Source: Microbacterium sp. 11MF
Lineage (GTDB): Bacteria; Actinomycetota; Actinomycetes; Actinomycetales; Microbacteriaceae
Reading direction: 5' to 3'
Length of the DNA stretch: 64,000 nucleotides
Assembly: GCF_000383475.1 (NCBI RefSeq)
Contig: NZ_KB911459.1
Location: 944,467 to 1,008,466 of the forward strand
The translations under genes were made by a program, and so were the position numbers. The notes under the pieces are model-generated. The model was not told the origin of the DNA. It saw nothing but the letters and a program-made list of their open reading frames with translations, and did not search any database. This document shows, one piece after another, positions 1 to 7,651 of this stretch. The first letter of the stretch is position 1. Every line of letters starts with the position of its first letter.

Positions 1-163
1 CAGCGAGGCGGTCGTGTCCCTCCGGTGAGAAGTCATCGAGACGGCCGTTGTGCTCGGTGCGTCCGATGTAGGTCGCGAGACTCGGTGAGAGCTCTGCCAG
101 CGTGTCCACCCAGCGGTCCGCGATCGTGTCGATCGGAGTGGGCGTGCGTTGTGCGTCGGTCAT
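1..163 (-). CDS. DUF885 family protein, N-terminal fragment (runs off the window)
   Basis: Only the first 54 codons are present; the gene continues to the left of base 1. The protein begins MTDAQRTPTPIDTIADRWVD and continues with an Asp/Leu-rich helical segment ending in FSPEGHDRLA. That resembles the N-terminus of DUF885 proteins, a family of predicted metallo-hydrolases, but the catalytic part is outside the window, so the family call rests on the N-terminus and on its place beside polA. An ATG at 161-163 is preceded at six bases by TACGCT (minus strand), so the mRNA may be leaderless. Confidence 0.5.
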   Translation of the reverse strand, partial: MTDAQRTPTPIDTIADRWVDTLAELSPSLATYIGRTEHNGRLDDFSPEGHDRLA

Positions 164-169
164 CCCTCG

Positions 170-175
170 AGCGTA
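170..175 (-). promoter_or_regulatory. -10 element of a probable leaderless promoter (DUF885 gene)
   Basis: On the minus strand the hexamer TACGCT lies six bases before the ATG at 163. This spacing would put the transcription start on the start codon. No clear -35 box is seen. Confidence 0.35.
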
Positions 176-195
176 GAGCGTCGCACCGCCGGACG

Positions 196-2823
196 TCAGT
201 GAGCCGCTTCGTCCCAGTCGGTGCCGCGGCCGATCTGCACGTCGAGCGGGACGGAGAGTTCCGCCGCGTCCCCCATCCGGGCGCGGACGATCTCCTCGAC
301 CGCGTCCCACTCCCCCGTCGCCACCTCGACGACGAGTTCGTCGTGGATCTGCAGAAGCACGCGCGACGCCAGACCCTTCTCACGGAGGTCGCTGTGGATC
401 TCGACGAGCGCGATCTTCATGATGTCGGCCGCGCTGCCCTGGATGGGGGCGTTGAGCGCCGCGCGCTCGGCGTTCTCGCGGAGCACGCGGTTCGGGCTCG
501 TCAGGTCGGGGAACGGTCGGCGGCGTCCGAAGATCGTCTCGGTGTAGCCGTCGATCCGCGCCTGCTCGACGGACGAGCGCAGATAGTCGCGCACGGAACC
601 GAAGCGGGCGAAGTACTCGAGCATGAGCTGCTTCGCCTCGGACTGCTCGATGCGCAACTGCTTCGACAGACCGAAGGCACTCAGCCCGTAGACGAGGCCG
701 TACGACATCGCCTTCACCTTCGTGCGCATCGGCGCGGTCACCTCGGCGGGCTCCACACCGAACACACGGGCGCCGACGAAGCGGTGCAGGTCCTCACCCG
801 AGTTGAAGGCCTCGATGAGCCCCGGATCACCCGACAGGTGCGCCATGATGCGCATCTCGATCTGCGAGTAGTCCGCCGTCAGCAGGGTCTCGTAGCCCTC
901 GCCGACTTCGAATGCTTCGCGGATGCGGCGCGACTCCTCGTTGCGGATGGGGATGTTCTGCAGGTTCGGGTCGGTGCTCGAGAGGCGACCCGTCTGACTG
1001 CCGGTCTGCACGTAGGTCGTGTGGATACGGCCGTCGTCGGCGATGCCGACCGTCAGCGACTCGATGATCTGGCGGAGCTTCGACGCCTCACGGTGCTGGA
1101 GGAGAAGCCCCAGGAACGGATGCGGGTGGGATTCCTGCAGGTCGGCGAGGACCGCGGCATCCGTCGAGTACCCCGTCTTCGTCTTGCGGGTCTTCGGCAG
1201 CTCCAGCTGGTCGAAGAGCACCTCCTGCAGCTGCTTGGGCGAGCCGAGGTTCACCTCGCGCCCGATGATGCCGTATGCCTCCTGCGCGATCGCGTCGGCA
1301 CGTGCGGCCAGCTCGCCCGAGAAGCCCGAGAGCTTGTCGCGCGAGACCGAGACCCCCGCGAGCTCCATGTCGGCGAGGGCGTCGAGGGACGGGAGCTCGA
1401 TGTCAGTCAGGACGGCGCCGACGGATGCCGGGAGCTCCGCCCGTTCAGCCTCGGCCACCCGCAGGGCGAACCAGGCGAGCTGACCCGGCGTCGCGCCCTC
1501 GGTCTCGGGGACCAGCTGGGACGGGTCGGCTTCGGGCAGCTTCTCGTCGAGGTAGCGGTCGACGAGGTCGGCGAGGGTCTTGTCGGGCAGGCTCGGACGC
1601 AGCAGCCATCCCGCGAGCAGGACGTCGAACGTCAGCCCGCTCAGCCGAACGCCGGCGCGGCGGAGGGCCTTCACCTGCGGCTTCGCGTCGGTCATGATCT
1701 TCGCGGCGTCGCTCCCGAGCCACGGGGCGAGCGCCTCGCGGGCGCTCTCGTCCCAGTCGACCTCGTGGACCGTGTCGGACGTCGCGACGCCGAGGCGCGT
1801 CGGAAGACCGCCGGCGACGGTGACCGTCAGGGCCAGTTCGCCCGTCTGCTGCGTCAGCCACACGGCCAGGGTCGCGGCATCCGTCTGCTGCGGTTCGGGC
1901 GCCGAGACCTCGGGCGCGGGCGGCTCGTCGGTCGCGTCGAATGCTTCGAACACCCGCGGCAGAAGGGTGCGGAACTCCAGACGAGCGAAGATGTCGCGGA
2001 CCGCCTGGGTGTCGAGCGGGCGGATGACGAGGTCCTCGGGCGCGTACTCGAGTTCGACGTCGCGCAGAAGGCGGTTGAGCTGGCGGTTGCGACGGACGTC
2101 GTCGAGGTGCTCGCGGAGGTTCCCACCGACGACACCCTTGATCTCATCGGCGCGCTCGAGGAGCGCGTCGAGCGAACCGAACTGGGTGATCCACTTGACC
2201 GCGGTCTTCTCCCCCACCTTCGGGACGCCGGGCAGGTTGTCGCTCGTCTCGCCCACCAGCGCGGCGATGTCCGGGTAGTTCTCGGGCGGGAGGCCGTACT
2301 TCTCGACGACCGCGTCGGGGGTGTAGCGCTTCAGCTGCGAGACGCCCTGGACGCTCGGGTAGAGGAGCGTGACGTCCTCGGTCACCAGCTGGATCGTGTC
2401 ACGGTCGCCGGAGCACACGAGCACCTGGTAGCCGCTCTCGACCCCCTGCGTCGCGAGGGTCGCCAGGATGTCGTCGGCCTCGAAGTCCTCCTTCGTCAGC
2501 ACCGGCACGCCCATGGCGGCGAGGCAGTCCTGCAGCAGCGGGATCTGCCCCTTGAACTCGGCGGGCGACTCGGAGCGGTTGGCCTTGTACTCCTCGTAGA
2601 CGCGCGTGCGGAACGACTGCCGCGACGTGTCGAAGGCGACGGCCAGGTGCGTCGGCTTCTCTGCCTTGACGAGGTTCACGAACATCGAGAGGAAGCCGTA
2701 GATCCCGTTGGTGTGCTGCCCGTCCTTCGTCGAGAAGTTGTCGACGGGAAGGGCGTAGAACGCCCGGTAGGCCAGCGAGTGGCCGTCGACGACGAGCAGA
2801 GTAGGCTTTCCGGAGTCGCTCAC
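196..2823 (-). CDS. polA: DNA polymerase I
   Basis: This 875-residue protein fills gaps and removes primers in lagging-strand synthesis and repair. The 5'-3' exonuclease domain (about residues 1-290) shows VVDGHSLAYRAFY, EADDILATLA, CSGDRDTIQL and ETSDNLPGVPKVGEKTA. The polymerase domain has motif A (DYSQIEMR, Asp651), motif B (RTKVKAMSYGLVYG, near 710) and motif C (HDELVVEV, near 827). The middle 3'-5' exonuclease region lacks the D-x-E motif of the E. coli enzyme (the corresponding stretch reads ELALTVTVAG), so proofreading is probably lost, as is known for mycobacterial PolA. The GTG start at 2821-2823 is supported by a -10 hexamer six bases upstream, which suggests leaderless translation. 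Confidence 0.97.
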   Translation of the reverse strand: MSDSGKPTLLVVDGHSLAYRAFYALPVDNFSTKDGQHTNGIYGFLSMFVNLVKAEKPTHLAVAFDTSRQSFRTRVYEEYKANRSESPAEFKGQIPLLQDCLAAMGVPVLTKEDFEADDILATLATQGVESGYQVLVCSGDRDTIQLVTEDVTLLYPSVQGVSQLKRYTPDAVVEKYGLPPENYPDIAALVGETSDNLPGVPKVGEKTAVKWITQFGSLDALLERADEIKGVVGGNLREHLDDVRRNRQLNRLLRDVELEYAPEDLVIRPLDTQAVRDIFARLEFRTLLPRVFEAFDATDEPPAPEVSAPEPQQTDAATLAVWLTQQTGELALTVTVAGGLPTRLGVATSDTVHEVDWDESAREALAPWLGSDAAKIMTDAKPQVKALRRAGVRLSGLTFDVLLAGWLLRPSLPDKTLADLVDRYLDEKLPEADPSQLVPETEGATPGQLAWFALRVAEAERAELPASVGAVLTDIELPSLDALADMELAGVSVSRDKLSGFSGELAARADAIAQEAYGIIGREVNLGSPKQLQEVLFDQLELPKTRKTKTGYSTDAAVLADLQESHPHPFLGLLLQHREASKLRQIIESLTVGIADDGRIHTTYVQTGSQTGRLSSTDPNLQNIPIRNEESRRIREAFEVGEGYETLLTADYSQIEMRIMAHLSGDPGLIEAFNSGEDLHRFVGARVFGVEPAEVTAPMRTKVKAMSYGLVYGLSAFGLSKQLRIEQSEAKQLMLEYFARFGSVRDYLRSSVEQARIDGYTETIFGRRRPFPDLTSPNRVLRENAERAALNAPIQGSAADIMKIALVEIHSDLREKGLASRVLLQIHDELVVEVATGEWDAVEEIVRARMGDAAELSVPLDVQIGRGTDWDEAAH

Positions 2824-2829
2824 CCGACC

Positions 2830-2835
2830 AGCCTA
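2830..2835 (-). promoter_or_regulatory. -10 element of a probable leaderless promoter (polA)
   Basis: TAGGCT on the minus strand ends six bases before the polA GTG. Transcription would start at or next to the start codon. Confidence 0.45.
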
Positions 2836-2906
2836 GTTCGGGCCCGCGACATCGACTTCCCCCGCGTTGCCCCGTCGGCACCGCCCGATCCACGAGGTGA
2901 ATCGCC

Positions 2907-3338
2907 ATGCCCGAGTCCGCGTCCTTCCCCTCCGACGCGCTCGAATGGGTCACGAGCCGGGGCATGGGAGCCCTCGCCGAGAAGATGGGCATGGAGTTCA
3001 CCGAGTTCTCGCCTGAGCGGGCAGTGGCGCGGATGCCGGTGGCCGGCAACACTCAGCCGGTCGGCCTCCTGCACGGCGGCGCCTACGTCGTGCTCGGCGA
3101 GTCGCTCGGGTCGATGCACGCCAATCTCCACGCAGGTCCCGGCCGTCTCGCGGTGGGCATCGACATCAATGCGACGCACACCCGTTCGGCGACCGAAGGA
3201 TGGGTGACGGGGGTCTGCACACCCCTGCATCTCGGCCGGAGCCTCACGGTCCACGAGATCGTCGTCTCCGACGATCAGGGTCGCCGGTGCTCGACGGTCC
3301 GGATCACCAACATGGTGCGGGACCTGCCGGCATCCTGA
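2907..3338 (+). CDS. hotdog-fold acyl-CoA thioesterase, PaaI type
   Basis: A 143-residue protein of the PaaI / 4-hydroxybenzoyl-CoA thioesterase group, which hydrolyse acyl-CoA thioesters in the cytosol. The active-site stretch LLHGGAYVVLGESLGS (about residues 53-68) carries the HGG and the following Glu typical of the family. The later segment DINATHTRSATEGWVTG is the usual second half of the hotdog sheet. Length is normal. GAGGTGA six bases before the ATG is a good ribosome-binding site. The gene diverges from polA and converges on a GNAT gene, with only five bases between the two stops. The substrate cannot be told from sequence; menaquinone or phenylacetate intermediates are family possibilities only. 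Confidence 0.85.
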   Translation: MPESASFPSDALEWVTSRGMGALAEKMGMEFTEFSPERAVARMPVAGNTQPVGLLHGGAYVVLGESLGSMHANLHAGPGRLAVGIDINATHTRSATEGWVTGVCTPLHLGRSLTVHEIVVSDDQGRRCSTVRITNMVRDLPAS

Positions 3339-3343
3339 TCCGC

Positions 3344-3856
3344 TCAGCGCGGGACGGCGAGCTTGAAGCCGACGTGCGAGTCGACGAACCCGAGGCGCGT
3401 GTAGAACCGGTGGGCGTCGGTGCGCGCGGCATCCGACGTCAACTGCACGACGGATGCTCCGACGGCAGGAGCGGCGACGTCGGCGACCCACGTCATCATC
3501 GCGGCGCCGATCCCCGCTGAACGCTCGGCGCTCGCGACTCGGACAGCTTCGACGAGGAGCCTCGTGCTGCCGCGACGCGCCATCCCGGGGATGACGGTGA
3601 GCTGCATCGTCCCGACGACGCGGTCGTCGCTCTCGACGACCAGCACGTCGTTGCTCTCCGAGTCCAGGGTGCGCAGCAATCCACGGAGGTAGAGGCCCCG
3701 GTCCTCCGCGGCCGCCACATCTCCGCGACCGGCGCTGACCGGGTCGTCCGACAGCAGCGCGACGATCGCGTCGAGGTCGTCCTGCGACGCTCCCCGCAGT
3801 CGCACCGATCCGTTTCGCGATGCGAGGGTGACGGGGACGTCGAGTTCGTCGATCAT
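3344..3856 (-). CDS. GNAT family N-acetyltransferase
   Basis: About 170 residues with the GNAT fold: RLRGASQDDLDAIVALL at the N-terminus, DDRVVGTMQLTVIPG in the core strands, the acetyl-CoA loop VASAERSAGIGAAMM (motif A, a variant of R/QxxGxG/A), and FYTRLGFVDSHVGFK at the C-terminus. I chose the ATG at 3854-3856 (MIDELDVPVTLA); a longer reading frame to 3913 would run into pdtaR and its extra residues look unlike protein. The start lies ten bases after the pdtaR stop, so the two are probably cotranscribed. The substrate is unknown; the family acetylates small-molecule or protein amines with acetyl-CoA. Confidence 0.8.
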   Translation of the reverse strand: MIDELDVPVTLASRNGSVRLRGASQDDLDAIVALLSDDPVSAGRGDVAAAEDRGLYLRGLLRTLDSESNDVLVVESDDRVVGTMQLTVIPGMARRGSTRLLVEAVRVASAERSAGIGAAMMTWVADVAAPAVGASVVQLTSDAARTDAHRFYTRLGFVDSHVGFKLAVPR

Positions 3857-3866
3857 GACGAAGGCG

Positions 3867-4490
3867 TCAGGCCTTCTTGGGAGCCAGCTGCTCGATGATC
3901 GCCTTGGCGACATCCTGCATCGTGAGGCGACGATCCATGGATGCCTTCTGGATCCAGCGGAACGCCTCGGGCTCGGACAGACCCATCTTCTCGTTGAGCA
4001 GGCCCTTGGCCCGGTCGACGAGCTTGCGGGTCTCGAAGCGCTCGACCATGTCGGCGACTTCGGCTTCGAGCGTGATGATCTGCTCGTAGCGCGCGAGGGC
4101 GATCTCGATCGCCGGCAGGAGGTCGTTCGGGGTGAAGGGCTTCACGACGTAGGCCAGCGCGCCGGCCTCGCTCGCCCGCTCGACGAGCTCCTTCTGGCTG
4201 AACGCGGTGAGGAGGACGACGGGGGCGACGTGGTTCTTGCTCAGCTTCTCGGCGGCGCTGATGCCGTCGAGGATGGGCATCTTCACATCCATGATGACGA
4301 GGTCGGGACGGAGCTCGGTGGCCAGCTGGACGGCGGTCTCGCCGTCGCCCGCCTCGCCGACCACATCGAAGCCGCTGTCGCGCAGGATCTCGACGATGTC
4401 GAGGCGGATCAGCGACTCATCCTCCGCGACGACGACGCGTCGCGGGGTGGGAGCTGCCTGGGGGGCGAGGGAGGGTTCCTGCTCAGTCAC
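3867..4490 (-). CDS. pdtaR: ANTAR-domain response regulator PdtaR
   Basis: A 207-residue two-domain regulator. The receiver domain (about 18-130) has RRVVVAEDESLIRLD, the phospho-acceptor Asp in DLVIMDVKMP, the Thr in LLTAF and the Lys in VVKPF. The C-terminal ANTAR domain (about 140-200) contains VDRAKGLLNEKMGLSEPEAF and RRLTMQDVAKAIIEQL, which bind tandem hairpins in mRNA and prevent termination. In mycobacteria PdtaR pairs with the kinase PdtaS; no histidine kinase is encoded nearby here. The GTG start at 4488-4490 follows a TAGGAT hexamer by six bases, so the transcript is probably leaderless. Confidence 0.93.
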   Translation of the reverse strand: MTEQEPSLAPQAAPTPRRVVVAEDESLIRLDIVEILRDSGFDVVGEAGDGETAVQLATELRPDLVIMDVKMPILDGISAAEKLSKNHVAPVVLLTAFSQKELVERASEAGALAYVVKPFTPNDLLPAIEIALARYEQIITLEAEVADMVERFETRKLVDRAKGLLNEKMGLSEPEAFRWIQKASMDRRLTMQDVAKAIIEQLAPKKA

Positions 4491-4496
4491 TCGTCC

Positions 4497-4502
4497 ATCC
4501 TA
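4497..4502 (-). promoter_or_regulatory. -10 element of a probable leaderless promoter (pdtaR)
   Basis: TAGGAT on the minus strand lies exactly six bases before the pdtaR GTG; no Shine-Dalgarno sequence is present between them. Confidence 0.45.
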
Positions 4503-4528
4503 GGCCAGGGCGCACCCGCATCCTGCGG

Positions 4529-4534
4529 TATCGT
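4529..4534 (+). promoter_or_regulatory. possible -10 element of tRNA-Leu
   Basis: TATCGT lies 13 bases before the mature tRNA 5' end, which would give a short 5' leader. No convincing -35 box was seen. Confidence 0.3.
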
Positions 4535-4547
4535 CGATCAGGCGCGC

Positions 4548-4633
4548 GCCGGTGTGGCGGAATGGCAGACGCGACCGACTCAAACTCGGTTGCCCGAAAG
4601 GGCGTGTGGGTTCGACTCCCACCACCGGCACCA
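4548..4633 (+). tRNA. tRNA-Leu (anticodon CAA)
   Basis: A complete class II tRNA. The acceptor arms GCCGGTG (4548-4554) and CACCGGC (4623-4629) pair fully, followed by discriminator A and an encoded CCA (4631-4633). The anticodon stem ACCGA/TCGGT encloses the seven-base loop CTCAAAC, giving anticodon CAA at 4581-4583, which reads UUG. A variable arm with GCCCGAAAGGGC pairing and the T-loop GGTTCGACTCC are visible. It is the only RNA gene in the window and sits head-to-head with pdtaR. Confidence 0.97.
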
Positions 4634-4636
4634 CAG

Positions 4637-4668
4637 CGAAACGGCGCCCCCGAGGGGGCGCCGTTTCG
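4637..4668. terminator. shared bidirectional terminator of tRNA-Leu and pyk
   Basis: A perfect 15-bp inverted repeat (4637-4651 with 4654-4668) ending in CGAAA on one side and TTTCG on the other. It lies three bases after the tRNA CCA and 18 bases beyond the pyk stop, so one hairpin can stop transcription from both sides. Confidence 0.8.
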
Positions 4669-4686
4669 TGCATCACAGGCGAGGGA

Positions 4687-6135
4687 TCAGCTCTCGGCCT
4701 TGTAGATCGGGGCCTTGCCGTGCACGGCGTCACCGATCTTGTGGATGCGGATGTCGTTGGTCGCACCGATGATTCCGGGAGGGGACCCGGAGATCACGAC
4801 GACCTTGTCGCCCTCTTCCAGCAGGCCGCGCGACAGGAAGTAGTCGTCCACCTGCAGGAACATGAGGTCGGTGTGGGCGACGTGGTCGACGAGCGCCGAC
4901 TGGATGCCCCACGTCATCGCCATCCGGCGACGGATCGCGGGCTCGATGGTGAAGGCGAGCATCGGGATGCCGGGGCGCAGGCGCGACATGCGACGCGCCG
5001 TGTCGCCCGACTCGGTGAAGAGGCAGATGTACTTGGCCTCGACGAACTCGGCGACCTCGTTCGCGGCGAGGGTGATGATGCCACCCTGCGTGCGGGGCTT
5101 GGCCGTGAGCGGGGGGATGCGCTCGAGACCGTGCGTCTCGGTCGCGTCGATGATGCGGGCCATCGTCTCGACGACGCCGACGGGGTGCTTGCCGACGCTC
5201 GTCTCGCCCGAGAGCATGACCGCGTCCGCACCGTCGAGGACGGCGTTGGCGACGTCGCTCGTCTCGGCGCGCGTGGGAACCGGGTTCTCGATCATCGTCT
5301 CGAGCATCTGAGTCGCGACGATGACGGGCTTGGCCATGCGACGGCAGAGCTCGACGGCGCGCTTCTGGACGATCGGCACGGCCTCGAGGGGCAGCTCGAC
5401 GCCGAGGTCGCCGCGGGCGACCATGATGCCGTCGAAGGCGTCGATGATCTCCTCGAGGGCGTCGACGGCCTGCGGCTTCTCGATCTTGGCGATGACGGGG
5501 ACCTTGCGGCCCTCCTCCGCCATGATCTCGTGCACGCGGGTGACATCGGCGGCGTTGCGCACGAAGGACAGCGCGATGATGTCGGCGCCGGCGCGCAGGC
5601 CCCAGCGGAGGTCGGCCTCGTCCTTGTCGGACAGCGCGGGGACGTTGACGGCGACGCCGGGCAGGTTGATGCCCTTGTTGTTCGACACGTAGCCCGCGAC
5701 GATGACCTCGGTCGTGACGACCGGACCCTCGACACCGGTGACCTGGACGCGGACCTTGCCGTCGTCGATCAGGAGGAAGTCGCCCTTGTTGACGTCTTCG
5801 GGCAGGCCCTTGAACGTCGTGCCGACGATGTCCTTCGTGCCGGAGATGTCTTCGGTCGTGATCTTGAAGACGTCGCCGACGGCGAGGAAGTGCGGGCCTT
5901 CGGCGAACCGGCCGAGCCGGATCTTGGGGCCCTGCAGGTCGACGAGGACGGCGACGGCACGGCCGGCGTCATCCGCCGCCTTGCGCACGTTCGCCAGGCG
6001 GGCGTCGTGGTCGGCGTAGTCGCCGTGGCTGAGGTTGAAGCGGGTCACGTCCACACCGGCGTCGATGATGGCACGGACCATCTCGTAGCTTTCGGTGGCG
6101 GGACCCAGAGTGGCGACGATCTTCGCGCGTCTCAC
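4687..6135 (-). CDS. pyk: pyruvate kinase
   Basis: A 482-residue enzyme converting phosphoenolpyruvate and ADP to pyruvate and ATP, the last step of glycolysis. N-terminal MRRAKIVATLGPATES and RFNLSHGDYADH carry the substrate-binding Arg, Asn and Ser. The catalytic-Lys and metal-site segments are seen as VPVIAKIEKPQAVDALEEI and DGIMVARGDLGVELP, followed by VIVATQMLETMIENPVPTRAE and AVMLSGETSVGKHPV. The C-terminal allosteric domain is full length (MFLQVDDYFLSRGLLEEGDKVVV). The start is a GTG at 6133-6135, with GGAG eight bases upstream. It is followed by the terminator at 4637-4668. Confidence 0.97.
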   Translation of the reverse strand: MRRAKIVATLGPATESYEMVRAIIDAGVDVTRFNLSHGDYADHDARLANVRKAADDAGRAVAVLVDLQGPKIRLGRFAEGPHFLAVGDVFKITTEDISGTKDIVGTTFKGLPEDVNKGDFLLIDDGKVRVQVTGVEGPVVTTEVIVAGYVSNNKGINLPGVAVNVPALSDKDEADLRWGLRAGADIIALSFVRNAADVTRVHEIMAEEGRKVPVIAKIEKPQAVDALEEIIDAFDGIMVARGDLGVELPLEAVPIVQKRAVELCRRMAKPVIVATQMLETMIENPVPTRAETSDVANAVLDGADAVMLSGETSVGKHPVGVVETMARIIDATETHGLERIPPLTAKPRTQGGIITLAANEVAEFVEAKYICLFTESGDTARRMSRLRPGIPMLAFTIEPAIRRRMAMTWGIQSALVDHVAHTDLMFLQVDDYFLSRGLLEEGDKVVVISGSPPGIIGATNDIRIHKIGDAVHGKAPIYKAES

Positions 6136-6184
6136 AGAAATTGCTCCGTCGGGTAGTGATTCGGGAGTTGGGAACGGTCTCAGC

Positions 6185-7651
6185 CTAGGCGTGCTGGAGG
6201 CCGATCGCGACGTCGGTCGGTCGGACCGGCGCCGGGAGGCTGGTCGACCCCATCAGGTACTCGTCGACGGCCGAGGCCGCCGCGCGCCCTTCTGCGATCG
6301 CCCAGACGATGAGGGACTGACCACGACCGGCATCCCCGGCCACGAAGACACCCGGTGCCGTCGCCTGCCAGTCGTCCGCACGCTCGACGTTGCCGTTCGA
6401 GGTGAACACGGCGCCGAGCTGCTGCTCGAGCGCCGTGCGCTCGGGGCCGGTGAATCCCATGGCGATGAGAACGAGATCGGCGGGGATCTCCCGCTCGGTC
6501 CCGCCCTTGGGGACGCGGCGGCCGTCGACGAACTCCGTCTCGGCCACCCGCAGGGCGCGCACCTCCCCCGCCTCGTTGCCGAGGAACTCGACGGTCGAGG
6601 CGAGGTACGAACGCTCGCCGCCCTCTTCGTGCGCCGAGGCGACCTCGAACAGGGTCGGCATCATGGGCCACGGCTGGTGATCGGGACGCGCCTCGGGCGG
6701 CTGCTTGCCGATCGCGAGGTTGGTGACGCTCAGGGCACCCTGGCGGTGCGCCGTGCCGATGCAGTCGGCGCCGGTGTCGCCGCCGCCGATCACGACGACG
6801 TGCTTGCCCTCGGCGTGGATCTGGTGAGGGACCTGATCGCCCGCGACAGCCTTGTTGGACTCGACGAGGTACTCCATGGCGAAGTGGACGCCGGCAAGGT
6901 CGCGCCCCGGGATCGCGAGGTCGCGCGGCACGGTCGAACCGGTGGCGATGACGACGGCGTCGTACCGCGCCCGCAGGTCGTCCCACGACAGGTCCTTGCC
7001 GATCTCGACGCCGGCGCGGAAGCGCGTGCCCTCGTCACGCATCTGCCGCAGTCGGGTCTCGAGGTGGCGCTTCTCCATCTTGAAGTCCGGGATGCCGTAG
7101 CGCAGCAGACCGCCGATGCGGTCGTCGCGCTCGTACACGGCGACCGTGTGCCCGGCGCGCGTGAGCTGCTGCGCCGCAGCGAGACCGGCGGGGCCCGAAC
7201 CCACGACGGCGACCGTCTTGCCGGTCAGACGTCCCGGCGGCTCGGCCTCGACCCAGCCGTGCGCGAACGCCTCGTCGATCGTGGAGACCTCGATCTGCTT
7301 GATCGTGACGGCCGGCTGGTTGATCCCCAGGACGCACGAGCTCTCGCAGGGCGCGGGACACAGGCGACCGGTGAACTCCGGGAAGTTGTTCGTCGCGTGC
7401 AACCGCTCGATGGCAGCGCGACCCTCCCCGCGCCAGGTGAGGTCGTTCCACTCCGGGATGAGGTTGCCCAGGGGGCATCCCTGGTGGCAGAACGGGACGC
7501 CGCAGTCCATGCAGCGGCCGGCCTGGCGACGCAGCACGGCCTGGTCGCCCTGCTCGTACACCTCTTTCCAGTCCATGATGCGAACGGGGACGGGCCGGCG
7601 CGGCGGCAGCTCGCGCTCGGTGACTTTGAGGAAGCCCTTCGGGTCAGCCAC
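6185..7651 (-). CDS. gltD: glutamate synthase (NADPH), small (beta) subunit
   Basis: A 488-residue electron-transfer subunit that takes electrons from NADPH through FAD and iron-sulfur centres to GltB. The N-terminal cysteine clusters are [18 protein letters not shown] and [12 protein letters not shown]. The FAD-binding Rossmann motif is [17 protein letters not shown] and the NADPH motif is [13 protein letters not shown]; a second FAD-site motif is [19 protein letters not shown] near the C-terminus. The GTG start overlaps the end of gltB by eight bases, with GGAGGTGA just upstream inside gltB, so the two subunits are translationally coupled. Only 49 bases separate it from pyk. Confidence 0.97.
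   Translation of the reverse strand: MADPKGFLKVTERELPPRRPVPVRIMDWKEVYEQGDQAVLRRQAGRCMDCGVPFCHQGCPLGNLIPEWNDLTWRGEGRAAIERLHATNNFPEFTGRLCPAPCESSCVLGINQPAVTIKQIEVSTIDEAFAHGWVEAEPPGRLTGKTVAVVGSGPAGLAAAQQLTRAGHTVAVYERDDRIGGLLRYGIPDFKMEKRHLETRLRQMRDEGTRFRAGVEIGKDLSWDDLRARYDAVVIATGSTVPRDLAIPGRDLAGVHFAMEYLVESNKAVAGDQVPHQIHAEGKHVVVIGGGDTGADCIGTAHRQGALSVTNLAIGKQPPEARPDHQPWPMMPTLFEVASAHEEGGERSYLASTVEFLGNEAGEVRALRVAETEFVDGRRVPKGGTEREIPADLVLIAMGFTGPERTALEQQLGAVFTSNGNVERADDWQATAPGVFVAGDAGRGQSLIVWAIAEGRAAASAVDEYLMGSTSLPAPVRPTDVAIGLQHA

Noticed and set aside
25..3207. A 1060-codon open frame on the plus strand across polA
   Set aside because: It is the mirror of polA caused by high GC in third codon positions. 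Its Arg/Val/Asp-rich translation has no recognisable domain, and polA on the other strand has complete motifs.
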